Shown: piece after piece, positions 51,826-61,171 of the stretch
Layout of the letters: every line of letters starts with the position of its first letter
Position numbering within the stretch: position 1 is the stretch's first letter
NCBI GenBank assembly: GCA_017942005.1
Contig: JAGAVJ010000050.1
Span: forward strand, 1-64,000
Reading direction: 5' to 3'
From: Clostridia bacterium
GTDB lineage: Bacteria > Bacillota > Clostridia > Oscillospirales > CAG-272
Length of the DNA stretch: 64,000 nucleotides
Made by a program: the position numbers and the translations under genes
The notes under the pieces: generated by a model
Database searches by the model: none
Seen by the model: only the letters and a program-made list of their open reading frames with translations
What the model was told of the DNA's origin: nothing

Positions 51826-52677
51826 TTATAAAATCGTTCCTTCTGCATCAAAAAAGATGCGTGCACCGGTACTGTTTTCTCCCAAACTGTGTTTCTCCCC
51901 TTGTTCAAACGATCTTGGAATTTCAGCAATCACAGGAAAAGCATGAAACACGTTCTTTGGTATGTCACTTATACAAAATGCGTGTGGCGTCCCGAAAAAA
52001 CAGACGCTTCCTCCATCTACAACCAGAATATAATCTGCATACCGCACTGCCGCGCTTAAATTGTGCATGACAGAAATCACTGTGCGATTTTGTTCCTTCG
52101 GAAGCGTTTTCAAAAGGGACAGAAATGACGCTTCATAGTCGATATCCATGTTCGCTGTCGCTTCGTCCAAAAGCAAGAGCGGTGTGTCCTGTGCCAGCGC
52201 CATGCCGAGATACGCACGCCGCAGCTCTCCGCCGGACAGCCTGTCCAGATACTGATCGCGGATATCAAAAAGACAAGCCATCTGCATCGCCGCCTCCACT
52301 GCCGCATGATCCGCTGTCCCAAGGACGCCGGACAGACTCAGATACGGCTGCCGCCCAAAGGAAACCAGTGTTTCCACCGAAATATGCGGTGTACGCAGGG
52401 ACTGCTGCATCACGGCAATTTTTGCAGCACGTTCACGCAGAGACAGATGTTCCAGCGGGTGACCGCCAAGGGAAATGGTTCCCTCATAGGAAAGAAGCCC
52501 CGCAATGCAGGAAATCAGCGTCGATTTTCCGCACCCGTTGCGTCCTATCACAGCGGTAAAGGAGTGCGTGGGGATTGTTACCTGTACATCGTGTAAAACG
52601 GTATGCTTTTTGTTTCCCGGATAAGCAGCGCGTGTAATCTCAATTGAAAGCGATTCCATATTCTGTTCTATTCCCAT
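51826..52677 (-). CDS. Iron-siderophore/cobalamin-type ABC transporter ATP-binding protein
   Basis: The 283-residue ATPase has Walker A IGRNGCGKSTLISCI, signature LSGGELRRAYLGMAL, Walker B LLLLDEATANMD and switch VISVMHNLSAAVRYAD, the FecE/BtuD pattern. Asp-Glu-Ala-Thr in Walker B is a mild variation. The C-terminal 50 residues are specific to this protein. GGGAG 9 nt before ATG 52677 fixes the start. It is 26 nt downstream of the permease gene. Confidence 0.92.
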   Translation of the reverse strand: MGIEQNMESLSIEITRAAYPGNKKHTVLHDVQVTIPTHSFTAVIGRNGCGKSTLISCIAGLLSYEGTISLGGHPLEHLSLRERAAKIAVMQQSLRTPHISVETLVSFGRQPYLSLSGVLGTADHAAVEAAMQMACLFDIRDQYLDRLSGGELRRAYLGMALAQDTPLLLLDEATANMDIDYEASFLSLLKTLPKEQNRTVISVMHNLSAAVRYADYILVVDGGSVCFFGTPHAFCISDIPKNVFHAFPVIAEIPRSFEQGEKHSLGENSTGARIFFDAEGTIL

Positions 52678-52703
52678 AAAACAATTCTCCCTCAAAATCC
52701 CCT

Positions 52704-53783
52704 TCAGCCATGTCTGCGCTTCCACAGAAGCCCGATGAAAAACGGCCCTCCGATAAACGCCATCATAATACCGACCGGAATTTCCGTCGGCGGAAATAAA
52801 ATCCGTCCGATGAGATCAGCTGCCACTGTAACACAGCCGCCAAGCAGCACGCAAAGAACCGTCAGCGATACACCGCCGTGTATGCCGGACAGCTTCTTTG
52901 CCATATGCGGCACAATCAGACCGACAAAACCGAGAAGCCCTGCAAAGCTGACCACAGCTGCTGCGGACGCAGAGGCACACAAAATGCAAATCAGCCGCAG
53001 ATGCCGTACACCGATGCCAAGCAGAGACGCTGCACTGTCCCCGATGCACAGCACCGCAGTGCGGGGGGCAATCAGAAGCGCCAAAAACAGACTGCCAAAA
53101 ATCACAGCCGCCGGAACACTTAGCTGTTCCATGCGGATTCCGGAAAAACCGCCGACAGAAAATGCATTATAGGCGCTTAAAATATCCGTATCCAGTAGGG
53201 TCAGACAGGAAATCGCCGCATTCAGAATCGACGTCACCGCAACGCCGGCTAAAATCACGGCGGAACGGCTTTGCATACTGCGTACTGCCAACAGTACAAT
53301 GAGAAGGGTCGTCAAAAAGGCACCCAAAAACGCAGCCAATGCAATCCCGGCGGGACGTGCGGCAAATACTGGAAAAAACGATAGCGCCGCGACACAGGCA
53401 AATCCCGCACCTGCATTGACACCGATGATGTTTGGACCGGCAAGGGCGTTGTCTGTCACAGTCTGCAACAGCAGTCCGGACAGCGACAGTCTAACCCCGG
53501 CAAGCAGTCCGGCAATACTGCGCGGAATGCGTACCGCATATAAAATGATACGCTGTGTCTCATACCCCACATCCCCGCGCAATGCATGACAAAAAACGGA
53601 AAACTCCATAAATACACTGCCGTACCGTATCGACGCAAGCAAAAGAAACAGCAATAACACCGCGGATACGAAAATCCAGAGCCGTACACGCCGATGCTGC
53701 GCTAAAACGGTTTCCCCATTAGCGGAAGCTGTTCCCGCTTTTATAAAAGAACGGGATAAAACGTGTTTGTCAGGTTTCATCAT
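52704..53783 (-). CDS. FecCD-type ABC transporter permease
   Basis: From ATG 53783 the protein has 359 residues and about ten membrane helices. Family motifs are VRIPRSIAGLLAGVRLSLSGLLLQTVTDNALAGPNIIGVNAGAGF and GFVGLIVPHMAKKLSG. It moves ferric siderophore, haem or cobalamin through the membrane. The start overlaps the binding-protein stop, with no strong SD, so translation is likely coupled. The longer upstream frame only shadows the binding-protein gene. Confidence 0.92.
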   Translation of the reverse strand: MMKPDKHVLSRSFIKAGTASANGETVLAQHRRVRLWIFVSAVLLLFLLLASIRYGSVFMEFSVFCHALRGDVGYETQRIILYAVRIPRSIAGLLAGVRLSLSGLLLQTVTDNALAGPNIIGVNAGAGFACVAALSFFPVFAARPAGIALAAFLGAFLTTLLIVLLAVRSMQSRSAVILAGVAVTSILNAAISCLTLLDTDILSAYNAFSVGGFSGIRMEQLSVPAAVIFGSLFLALLIAPRTAVLCIGDSAASLLGIGVRHLRLICILCASASAAAVVSFAGLLGFVGLIVPHMAKKLSGIHGGVSLTVLCVLLGGCVTVAADLIGRILFPPTEIPVGIMMAFIGGPFFIGLLWKRRHG

Positions 53784-54780
53784 ATATAATGTGATAGAGG
53801 TACGAATAGGCTTCATACCAGCGCGCATTCGGCTTGAACTGGAACAGGTCCTTCGGCAGAAAAACAACATGACCGTTTTTCACCGCATCCAGCGTCTGCC
53901 AGGTTTCTTCCTGTAAAACTGTGTCGATATAGCTGCGTGCCGCTTCTTCATTTCCCATCAGAGAAATAAACACCATGTCAGGATTCTGCATCATAATTTC
54001 TTCAATGCTGATTCCTTCCAATAACACCGACGCATCGTCCGCAATGTTTGCGCACCCAAGCTCCGACAGCATCCGTGCGGCAAAATGATCCTCTGCGGTT
54101 TTCGCCTTCGTCACCTTTGCACTGGAACCCGCACGAATGAATAAAATCCGTTTTGAACGCTCCTGCTGCTGTTTTTCCGCAGCATCCGATAACAGCGCGT
54201 CAATTTGTGACTTGATCTGCACGCCGTATGTTTCATATGCTTCACGGTTTTGTGTCAGACGGCAGAAAATATCCAGCACACGCAGATAATCGTCGAAGCA
54301 TTCCACACGAAATACCGCCGCCGGAATACCTGCCGCATTCAGCAGTTCCGCACTTTCCGCCTGTGCCGCAATGTCGGCAGAACCGATGACAAGCTCCGGC
54401 GCCTGCGCAATCAGAAGCTCGTTATTGATCACCTTTCCCGCACCGTCGTCGACCAATACGGCATCCTCGGATGCAAATCCGCGCTCCACACTTTCCCCAA
54501 CCGTCACATCGACAACACCGCCGGCCGTGACATAAATTTCCGCAAACGAGGAAAATAGTACCGCCGTCTTTTTCGGCGGCTGTGCAAAGGAAAATTCATT
54601 CCCCGCATCATCCGTAAAGGAAATGACATCCCCTTTCACAGGTTCAGACTGCACCGCGTTCGTTTCGGTTTCCTTTTTGCCGCTGCCGCAGGAGGACAGC
54701 ACGAAAACCAGACATGCAGCGCACAGCATCAGCATGCCGGCTGCAAAAAAAGAATATCCCTTTGATTTCATTTGTTTCAT
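53770..54780 (-). CDS. Iron-siderophore/cobalamin-type substrate-binding lipoprotein
   Basis: The 336-residue protein has a lipoprotein signal (VFVLSSCGSG) and a BtuF/FepB-type fold with two lobes joined by a long helix: SFTDDAGNEFSFAQPPKKTAVLFSSFAEIYVTAGG, LIAQAPELVIGSADI, and C-terminal VKNGHVVFLPKDLFQFKPN. It captures the ligand for the FecCD/FecE-type proteins encoded next. Which metal complex is bound cannot be told. It heads a five-gene operon with a consensus promoter. Confidence 0.92.
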   Translation of the reverse strand: MKQMKSKGYSFFAAGMLMLCAACLVFVLSSCGSGKKETETNAVQSEPVKGDVISFTDDAGNEFSFAQPPKKTAVLFSSFAEIYVTAGGVVDVTVGESVERGFASEDAVLVDDGAGKVINNELLIAQAPELVIGSADIAAQAESAELLNAAGIPAAVFRVECFDDYLRVLDIFCRLTQNREAYETYGVQIKSQIDALLSDAAEKQQQERSKRILFIRAGSSAKVTKAKTAEDHFAARMLSELGCANIADDASVLLEGISIEEIMMQNPDMVFISLMGNEEAARSYIDTVLQEETWQTLDAVKNGHVVFLPKDLFQFKPNARWYEAYSYLYHIIYDET

Positions 54781-54820
54781 ATATCAGATCAAACGCACCT
54801 TTCCAAAAATTTCCTAAGAT

Positions 54821-54849
54821 ATTATAACATGTCCATTTTTTCCTGTCAA
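54821..54849 (-). promoter_or_regulatory. Promoter of the iron/cobalamin importer operon
   Basis: On the minus strand TTGACA (54844-54849), 17 nt, TATAAT (54821-54826) with a TGT extended -10. No Fur-type palindrome is clearly recognisable. Confidence 0.8.
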
Positions 54850-54865
54850 TAGGATTATTAAAAGA

Positions 54866-55046
54866 ACGATGAGGGGGACTTTTGAAAAAGCTCCCCCTCA
54901 AACTCCCCCCAAAACTTTTTGATCGGGGTTAAAAGTGATGTGCACTCCAAAAGTCAGACGCATAAGGAAATGAGTCCTCTTCAACATCATCCCCCCAAAA
55001 AAGTTTTGGAGGGGTATGGGGGCGCTTTTTCAAAAGTGCCCCCATC
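54866..55046. repeat. Paired inverted hairpin repeats (pair 8)
   Basis: Left unit 54866-54922 (GAGGGGGACTTTT...CCCCCTC, CCAAAACTTTTT), right unit 54990-55046 (AAAAAGTTTTGGAGGGG then a GGGGGCGCTTTTT hairpin), 69 nt apart, between the importer promoter and the araC-type stop. Confidence 0.7.
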
Positions 55047-55074
55047 GTATTCCCATCGTACCCCCCTCATCCGC

Positions 55075-55929
55075 TCAGTGATTGTTGGTGTGCGTGCGGT
55101 AAAACCGCTTGCGCAGTTCTGTCGGCGTAATGGATTCGTGATAGGTAAAGTATTTCAAAAACGCCTTGTAGTCGTCGAAGCCGGATTGTACTGCAATGCT
55201 TTTCAGGGGCGCGTCGGTGGTCAATAAAAGCGTGCGGATATAGGCTATGCGCATTTCGTCAATATATGCCTTCACACCGATTCCGCGCTTCTGGCGGAAC
55301 AGCCGCGTCAGATAATCTTCATGATATTGGAAATGCAGCGCTACATCTGCTGCCGTCAATGGCGTTCTTGCATTGATGCGGATGTACTCGGCAATGTCGT
55401 TGACCAAACGATCCTCCTCACTTTCTCTGCCAGCGCCGCATTCCTTTTCCATGGCTTGCAGCCTGACATGTACCGCATATTCGGTGAGTACCATGCAGAA
55501 CAGCGCATCGGACATGGAGGCAGGATACATCTGTAAGGAGGAGTGATGCAAAAGCTGCCTGCATAACAGCGGAATCTGCGTGTGCTGCATCGCTTTTGCG
55601 TGAAGCGGCAGACCGGATAAAACCGTGTCTGCTGCCGCCTGCGCCGCAGATTCATTTGACCTCACTTTCCCATGCAGCCAGAAAAAGGAAACGGTGTCCG
55701 TGCTTGGCGCATATCCGCCATGCTCCACACCGGGACGCAGCAGAAGACAGTCGCCGCCTACCGCCGTAAACGAACGCGTCCCCTCGTACATGTGCGCCTC
55801 TCCGCAGATCATATAGATAAATTCCCACGTGTCATACGTCCCAATCGGATGAATCCATTCCCCCTGTGACGTAAATTTTCCGCCATAGACATATTCCATG
55901 TCAAGCTGCATGCAGTCAACGTTTTTCAT
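55075..55929 (-). CDS. AraC-family transcriptional regulator
   Basis: The protein has an N-terminal cupin-like ligand domain (HPIGTYDTWEFIYMICGEAHMYEG; LLLRPGVEHGGY) and a C-terminal double helix-turn-helix of about 100 residues (LTAADVALHFQYHEDYLTRLFRQKRGIGVKAYIDEMRI; LKSIAVQSGFDDYKAFLKYF). Regulators of this layout sense sugars. It is divergent from the GH127 gene and most likely controls it. I start at the ATG at 55929, since GGAG lies 11 nt upstream; the ATG at 55947 has a weak site. Confidence 0.92.
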   Translation of the reverse strand: MKNVDCMQLDMEYVYGGKFTSQGEWIHPIGTYDTWEFIYMICGEAHMYEGTRSFTAVGGDCLLLRPGVEHGGYAPSTDTVSFFWLHGKVRSNESAAQAAADTVLSGLPLHAKAMQHTQIPLLCRQLLHHSSLQMYPASMSDALFCMVLTEYAVHVRLQAMEKECGAGRESEEDRLVNDIAEYIRINARTPLTAADVALHFQYHEDYLTRLFRQKRGIGVKAYIDEMRIAYIRTLLLTTDAPLKSIAVQSGFDDYKAFLKYFTYHESITPTELRKRFYRTHTNNH

Positions 55930-55994
55930 ATCGGATTTTTGCTCCATTTTTTGTGTTTTTGCGGTTGCAACCTACCTAAAAATTCTATATAATT

Positions 55995-56023
55995 ATTATA
56001 CAGGATATCCGTTATATTTACAA
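55995..56023 (-). promoter_or_regulatory. Promoter of the araC-type gene
   Basis: On the minus strand TTGTAA (56018-56023), 17 nt, TATAAT (55995-56000). The plus-strand promoter for the GH127 gene is not clear. Confidence 0.7.
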
Positions 56024-56078
56024 GAGCTTTTCTATCTTTTTATACTTTTTTTATAAAATGTAAGGAGGAATCACGCAT

Positions 56079-57911
56079 ATGATTCAAACGCATCCCGGTA
56101 TCAAAGCCGTTTCCATGCAGAACATTGACATAAACGGCGGCTTCTGGTACGAAAAACAAAAGCTTGTACACGATGTTTCCATGTGGAATGTCTACAAGCG
56201 CTTCAAGGAAACCGGACGGTTCGATGCATTTCATTTCACATGGAAGGAAGGCATGCCCAATCGACCGCATATCTTCTGGGACTCTGATGTCGCCAAGTGG
56301 ATAGAAGCCGTTGCCTATTACTGTGAAAAGCAGCGCGAGCCGGAAATGGAAGCGATTGTGGACGATGTTGTCGACGCCATTGAAGAACACCGCATGAAGG
56401 ACGGCTATTTCAACTCCTACTTTGAACTGTTGGAGCCGGAAAACCGCTTCACCCGCTGGAACGACCATGAGCTGTACTGCGCAGGACACCTTTTGGAGGC
56501 TGCCATCGCCTATAAGCGTGCGACCGGAAAAGACAAGTTCTTTAAATTGATGAAGGACTATATCGACCTGATCTATCAGGTGTACTATGTGGAAAAATCC
56601 GCTGCCTTCTGCTTCCCGGGTCATGAGGAGATTGAGCTTGCACTGGTAAAGCTGTACAAAGAAACCGGCGAAAAGAAGTACCTTGATCTTTCCCTGTATT
56701 TTGTCGATGCACGCGGATACTCAGAACCGTACAATGCCAACATTCAGTCGCACCTCCCCGTCCGCAAACAGAAAACCGCCGAGGGACATTCCGTGCGCGC
56801 CTGCTATCTGTACTCTGCCGTTGCCGACCTTGCAAAGGAAACCGGCGACAGCGAGTTGTTCGACGTTGCAGAAACGCTGTTTAACAACATCACCCGCCGC
56901 CGGATGTACGTCACCGGCGCCATCGGTCAGACCTGCGTGTGGGAACAGTTCATGGGCGACTATGATTTGCCGAACCAGACCGCATACGCAGAGACCTGCG
57001 CAAACCTCTCGTTGGCGCTGTTTGCAAGAAGAATGAGCGTGTTGAATCCGGACGCCAAATATGCGGATACCGCAGAGCTTGTATTGTATAATTCCTTTAT
57101 TTCCGGTATGTCGCTGGATGGCAAGAGCTTCTTCTATTCCAACATGCAGGAATACGATCATGTTGTTCCAACACGAAATTATCATGACGGACATCGGATT
57201 TTTACCCCTGCTCCGCAGCGTGTCGAAGTGTTTTCCTGCTCCTGCTGCCCGCCCAACGTCGTGCGTACCGTGGCGTCCATTGCGGACTTTATGTATACCG
57301 CAGATGAAAACACCGTCTGGATGCACCAGTATTTCGCGTCCCATGCAGCATTTGACGGCGCGGAAATCGATGTTGCGACCGCATATCCGTATGATGAAAC
57401 CGTGAACATTACATACAAAGGAAAATCTCAGACGCTTGCACTCCGGATTCCCGGCTGGTGTAAACAGTATACCGTCTGCAAAAACGGCGCCGCTGTTGAA
57501 ACGGAGAAGAACAAAGGCTATGTCTACCTGCCTGTCGCAGACGGCGATGTTCTGACGCTGACCCTTTCCATGCCGGTGCGCTTTGTGGAAGCAAACCCGC
57601 GCGTGTGGGAGGACGCAGGTCGCGTTGCCGTGGCATGCGGACCGATCGTCTACTGCATGGAAGGGGTAGACCATAAGGATATCCCGCTGCGTGACATTCG
57701 CCTGAAACGGGATGCGGACTATACCCGCGTCACCGATGAAACGCTCGGCGTTCCGGTGCTGAAAACAACCGGTCTTGTGCGCACATGGAAGGACGACGTA
57801 CTGTATGCAGATGAAAGCGACGTGTCACCGTGTGACGTGACGCTGATTCCCTATTACGCCATTGCCAACCGCGGCGAAAGCGACATGATCATTTGGACGT
57901 TGCTTGCGTAA
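56079..57911 (+). CDS. GH127-like beta-L-arabinofuranosidase
   Basis: The 610-residue protein follows the GH127/DUF1680 plan: an (alpha/alpha)6 barrel starting GGFWYEKQKLVHDVSM, DSDVAKWIEAVAYYC, EEHRMKDGYFNSYF, HELYCAGHLLEAAIAYKRATG and VTGAIGQTCVWEQF. The zinc/nucleophile cysteine cluster is FSCSCCPPNVVR. The family removes beta-L-arabinofuranose by a Cys-glutamate-zinc mechanism. No signal peptide is present, so it is probably cytoplasmic. AAGGAGG precedes the ATG. A second GH127-like gene lies at 63114. Confidence 0.92.
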   Translation: MIQTHPGIKAVSMQNIDINGGFWYEKQKLVHDVSMWNVYKRFKETGRFDAFHFTWKEGMPNRPHIFWDSDVAKWIEAVAYYCEKQREPEMEAIVDDVVDAIEEHRMKDGYFNSYFELLEPENRFTRWNDHELYCAGHLLEAAIAYKRATGKDKFFKLMKDYIDLIYQVYYVEKSAAFCFPGHEEIELALVKLYKETGEKKYLDLSLYFVDARGYSEPYNANIQSHLPVRKQKTAEGHSVRACYLYSAVADLAKETGDSELFDVAETLFNNITRRRMYVTGAIGQTCVWEQFMGDYDLPNQTAYAETCANLSLALFARRMSVLNPDAKYADTAELVLYNSFISGMSLDGKSFFYSNMQEYDHVVPTRNYHDGHRIFTPAPQRVEVFSCSCCPPNVVRTVASIADFMYTADENTVWMHQYFASHAAFDGAEIDVATAYPYDETVNITYKGKSQTLALRIPGWCKQYTVCKNGAAVETEKNKGYVYLPVADGDVLTLTLSMPVRFVEANPRVWEDAGRVAVACGPIVYCMEGVDHKDIPLRDIRLKRDADYTRVTDETLGVPVLKTTGLVRTWKDDVLYADESDVSPCDVTLIPYYAIANRGESDMIIWTLLA

Positions 57912-57964
57912 AGTGCAGCGTGCCAAGGAGAACGAAGCCGTACAATACAGAAAAACGATATCGG

Positions 57965-58015
57965 AAAGGAGAACCGGGCTGTCGCATTCCATGCGCCAGC
58001 CCCATTATGGTAAAT
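57965..58015 (+). promoter_or_regulatory. SD-hairpin-start element of the lipoprotein gene (short form)
   Basis: SD AAAGGAG (57965-57971), AACC, hairpin GGGCTG-T-CGCAT/ATGCG-C-CAGCCC with a TCC loop (57976-58002), then ATTATGGTAAAT and ATG 58016. The SD lies 44 nt from the ATG in the linear RNA. The stem itself belongs to the GGGCTG hairpin family found between genes elsewhere. Confidence 0.6.
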
Positions 58016-59476
58016 ATGAAACGTACACAAGCGATTTTGCTATCCGCAGCACTTGCATGCACGCTGCTTGCATCCTGCGGAGAAGATACCGCAAAGAAAT
58101 CGACAGATACCAACGCAGATACCGCGCCCACAACGGAAGCGACCACAGAAACCGCAGCAGAGGATAACGTGATTCGATATCAGGACGACCTCGGCGACCT
58201 CGATTTCGGCGGCGCAGAATTCCGTATCCGTACCATTGAAAATCTGAATGTACACAGTTATGTCGATGTACAGGAGGAAACGGCGGACGTATACGACGAT
58301 GCGCTGTACAAGCGGAACCGTGCCGTGGAGGAACGCCTGAATATTGTCATCAAAGAAACGCTGATGCCGGACGACGACGCCTTCCGCAAGACCATCACGG
58401 CGGGAGACGATTCCTGCGAGATGGGCAACGTCCGCTGTGATACGGCGATGAACTACTGGGCGGACGAGCTGACCTACAGCATCACCGATATTCCGCACAT
58501 CAATCTGGAAAAGCCGTACTGGGCAAAAAAGCTGAACGACTCCATTACCTTAGGCGAAAATCAATATGTGGCAATCGGCGCCTATGACGTCAACGTGCTG
58601 GACTTGACGTATGCGCTTTTGTTCAATAAGCAATTGGTTTCGGATTTTGACTTCATCTCTCCCTATACGCTTGTGGCAGAAGGCAAATGGACCATGGATC
58701 AGATGAAATTTATGATGCTGCAAGTCGTGTCCGACTTAAACGGCGACGGTACCTATACGGAAGACGACCGCTGGGGATATCTGTCACATTACAAGCAGGT
58801 ACTTCCGGACTTCTGGATTGCCGCCGGTGAGATGAGCATATTAAAGGATCAGGACGACCGCCCCGCCATCAACATGACCAGCGACCGGTTTGTCAGCGTA
58901 TTCAACAAGACCTTTGATATCATTTGGGACACCAATGTCTGGTACAGCAAATGCGACCCGTCTCTGGATGTACCGAAGGACAATGTGACGATTTTCTCTG
59001 AGGGACGCGCCCTGTTTATGGACGTATCGTTCTTCCACATCGAAAATCTGCGCAATGCGGAAACCGAATTCGGCATTCTGCCGTACCCGAAATATGACGA
59101 AGCGCAGGAGGAATATTATTCGCGTGTTTCGTATTACTGGGCAAACGTTGTTCCCGTCACAAACACGAAGAATCTGGACATGACCGGCGCTGTCATCGAA
59201 GCTATGAACTGTGAATCTGCAAATACTGTGGTTCCGGCATACTACGATGTCGCACTGAAAACCAAGTATTCCAGAGACGAGGAATCCGCCGCCATGCTGG
59301 ATCTGATTTTTGAAAACCGTGTGGTTGACTTAGGCGACACGCTGTTCTGCGGCGACATCCGGGACGGCTTTATGGCGTCCATGTTCCAAAAGAACAGCCG
59401 CGATCTGGCTTCTCAGGTAGCGAAAAAGGAAAAGCTGATTACAAAGAAAATCGACAAGCTTCCCATCTGGGATTAA
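58016..59476 (+). CDS. Carbohydrate-type extracellular solute-binding lipoprotein
   Basis: From ATG 58016 the 486-residue protein has a lipoprotein signal (MKRTQAILLSAALACTLLASCGED), a Thr/Ala/Glu linker of about 30 residues and a large binding domain (GGAEFRIRTIENLNVHSYVD; KYPK-like end FGILPYPKYDEAQEEYY). DLNGDGTYTEDDRWGY is an EF-hand-like loop typical of sugar-binding proteins of clostridia. No permease or ATPase gene is near, so it must work with components elsewhere or act alone. ATG 58007 in the same frame is an alternative start. Confidence 0.8.
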   Translation: MKRTQAILLSAALACTLLASCGEDTAKKSTDTNADTAPTTEATTETAAEDNVIRYQDDLGDLDFGGAEFRIRTIENLNVHSYVDVQEETADVYDDALYKRNRAVEERLNIVIKETLMPDDDAFRKTITAGDDSCEMGNVRCDTAMNYWADELTYSITDIPHINLEKPYWAKKLNDSITLGENQYVAIGAYDVNVLDLTYALLFNKQLVSDFDFISPYTLVAEGKWTMDQMKFMMLQVVSDLNGDGTYTEDDRWGYLSHYKQVLPDFWIAAGEMSILKDQDDRPAINMTSDRFVSVFNKTFDIIWDTNVWYSKCDPSLDVPKDNVTIFSEGRALFMDVSFFHIENLRNAETEFGILPYPKYDEAQEEYYSRVSYYWANVVPVTNTKNLDMTGAVIEAMNCESANTVVPAYYDVALKTKYSRDEESAAMLDLIFENRVVDLGDTLFCGDIRDGFMASMFQKNSRDLASQVAKKEKLITKKIDKLPIWD

Positions 59477-59517
59477 GTGGAGGGATATACGAGGCTTTGC
59501 CCCGCGCGCCCTATATT

Positions 59518-59568
59518 GGGGGAACTTTTCGAGAAAAGTTCCCCCAAGCCCCCCTCAAAAGCTTTTAA
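59518..59568. repeat. Solo hairpin repeat of the AAAGTTTTTG family (reverse)
   Basis: GGGGGAACTTTT/AAAAGTTCCCCC hairpin followed by CCCCCCTCAAAAGCTTTT, just past the lipoprotein stop. Confidence 0.65.
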
Positions 59569-59585
59569 TGGGGGGGCAGAACAAA

Positions 59586-59629
59586 GAGCAGTCGTCTGCA
59601 TTTATGTTGCAGATACTGCTCTTTTTTTA
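59586..59629 (+). terminator. Strong intrinsic terminator
   Basis: AGAGCAGT..TCTGCA pairs with TGCAGA..ACTGCTCT, followed by TTTTTTT. It ends the GH127-lipoprotein transcript. Confidence 0.85.
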
Positions 59630-59702
59630 GAAAAAATGTCGTTTTTTCTCATAAAGTCTACTTTTTTAGACAAAAATTTCCGGTAAAAATAAAATAAAAC
59701 GA

Positions 59703-59845
59703 TTGACAAACGCATAATACCTATGATATTATTATATGTAAAAAAAACCGAAAATAAGGCAAAGCAAAAATAACGGCGATGAATCTCAAAAAGTAGACTA
59801 TTATAGACTTTTCCTATTGACTATAAATTCACAATGTGTTATAAT
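59703..59845 (+). promoter_or_regulatory. Tandem promoters and repeats upstream of the ECF sigma gene
   Basis: P1: TTGACA (59703-59708), 18 nt, TATTAT (59727-59732). P2: TTGACT (59817-59822), 17 nt, TATAAT (59840-59845) with TGT. An imperfect palindrome AAAGTAGACTATTATAGAC starts at 59789, and a related stretch lies at 59649-59674. Confidence 0.65.
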
Positions 59846-59867
59846 GTTCTAATAACGTTGGAGTTTT

Positions 59868-60476
59868 ATGGAGTGTGTTAGCTTGTTTAACATAATGTTT
59901 GCTTCTTTGAGTGCTGAAGATCAAGATTTTGTATCGAAAATATTTGAAGAAAATAAGAATCAACTGTATTATATTGCATACAGTATATTGAAGAACGAAG
60001 AAGATGCAAAAGACGCGATACAGGAAACAATGTACAAAATTATCAAATACATGGATAAGTTTGCAGGCGACAGCAAAATTGACGCGCAGAACAAAATTAT
60101 GATTGGTTTGAGGGTGGCAATTCGGAACACGTCTCTGCGGCACTATCAGAAAAAGAAACGAAAATTGGAACATGAAACAAGTCTGTTCCGCAAAAGTGCA
60201 AATAACGACGAAGACGAAGAAATTGCTGTGGACATCCGGGATGAGGGTGCTGATTTGGACGAACTCATCATTACGCAGGAGGAATGCCGGAAAATACAGG
60301 ATGCGCTGCTCAAATTGTCACCCAATTTACAGGACGCGGTGAATCTTGTGTATTATTGCGATTTTTCCTGTGCGGAAGCTGCAAAGTTTCTCGGCATCAA
60401 GGATGACGCATTAAGAAACAGATTATTCCAAGCAAGACAAAAGTTAAAAGAATTATTGAAAGGTGATGGGAAATGA
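59868..60476 (+). CDS. ECF-type RNA polymerase sigma factor
   Basis: The 202-residue protein has a sigma region 2 (YYIAYSILKNEEDAKDAIQETMYKI) and region 4 (ALLKLSPNLQDAVNLVYYCDFSCAEAAKFLGIKDDALRNRLFQARQKLKELL) joined by a charged linker of about 70 residues. ECF factors direct transcription of small regulons under control of an anti-sigma protein. The overlapping next gene codes for a one-helix membrane protein that fits this role. GGAG lies 5 nt before the ATG. Confidence 0.92.
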   Translation: MECVSLFNIMFASLSAEDQDFVSKIFEENKNQLYYIAYSILKNEEDAKDAIQETMYKIIKYMDKFAGDSKIDAQNKIMIGLRVAIRNTSLRHYQKKKRKLEHETSLFRKSANNDEDEEIAVDIRDEGADLDELIITQEECRKIQDALLKLSPNLQDAVNLVYYCDFSCAEAAKFLGIKDDALRNRLFQARQKLKELLKGDGK

Positions 60477-61171
60477 CTACAATGAAAAAAGATAAGCTGG
60501 ATGCGATGATTATGTTATCTGCGCATACGCTTGCCGAAAAAAATGTATCAGACCTGCATTTTGCTGCACATACCGATTTTAAAATGCCGGATTCTGTCGA
60601 ACGGAAAATTAAAAGTATGATCTCGAAAGAGCACCATAAGTTTGAATACGCGCCCCTCATGCACTATGCAAAGCATGTCGTCCTTGTTCTGCTGGTCATT
60701 TGTACCACATCGTTTGCTTTTATTATGAGCATGGCGCCGGTGCGCAGTGCGGCATGGGATACCATCGTTCAATGGTATGATGATTATATTGCTGTTGCTT
60801 ATACAGTTGTTGAAACACCGCCGTTATTTATTGAAGAAAAACGGGAGCCAACCGCGATTCCGGAGGATTGGGAGAAAACTATAGTATTGGAAACAAAATC
60901 CATATACTATGTTCAATATATGTATAATAATAAAGCAATCATGTATTTCAAGCAAAAAGTGTTAGACAGAGATGAGGACTGGATTGATAATGAAAGAGCA
61001 GAAATCGAAAGTATTATGATTGGTGATAACAAAGGATATCTGATGCGATTGGATGATAAGGATTACTGTTATTTCGTATGGAATGACGGCATGTATTCAT
61101 ATACCATACAATATGTCACATCCGAAATTGAGTTTGCATCCGTGCTGCGCATTGCGGAATCCATTTCATAA
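60473..61171 (+). CDS. Single-pass membrane protein, probable anti-sigma partner
   Basis: The 232-residue protein has a cytoplasmic N-terminal part of about 65 residues, one membrane helix (VVLVLLVICTTSFAFIMSM) and an outer beta-rich domain that looks DUF4367-like (VQYMYNNKAIMYFKQKVLD; YFVWNDGMYSYTIQY). The start overlaps the sigma gene by 4 nt. Position and topology match membrane anti-sigma factors of clostridial ECF systems, but there is no zinc HCC motif. Sensing of an outside signal is inferred. Confidence 0.75.
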   Translation: MTTMKKDKLDAMIMLSAHTLAEKNVSDLHFAAHTDFKMPDSVERKIKSMISKEHHKFEYAPLMHYAKHVVLVLLVICTTSFAFIMSMAPVRSAAWDTIVQWYDDYIAVAYTVVETPPLFIEEKREPTAIPEDWEKTIVLETKSIYYVQYMYNNKAIMYFKQKVLDRDEDWIDNERAEIESIMIGDNKGYLMRLDDKDYCYFVWNDGMYSYTIQYVTSEIEFASVLRIAESIS

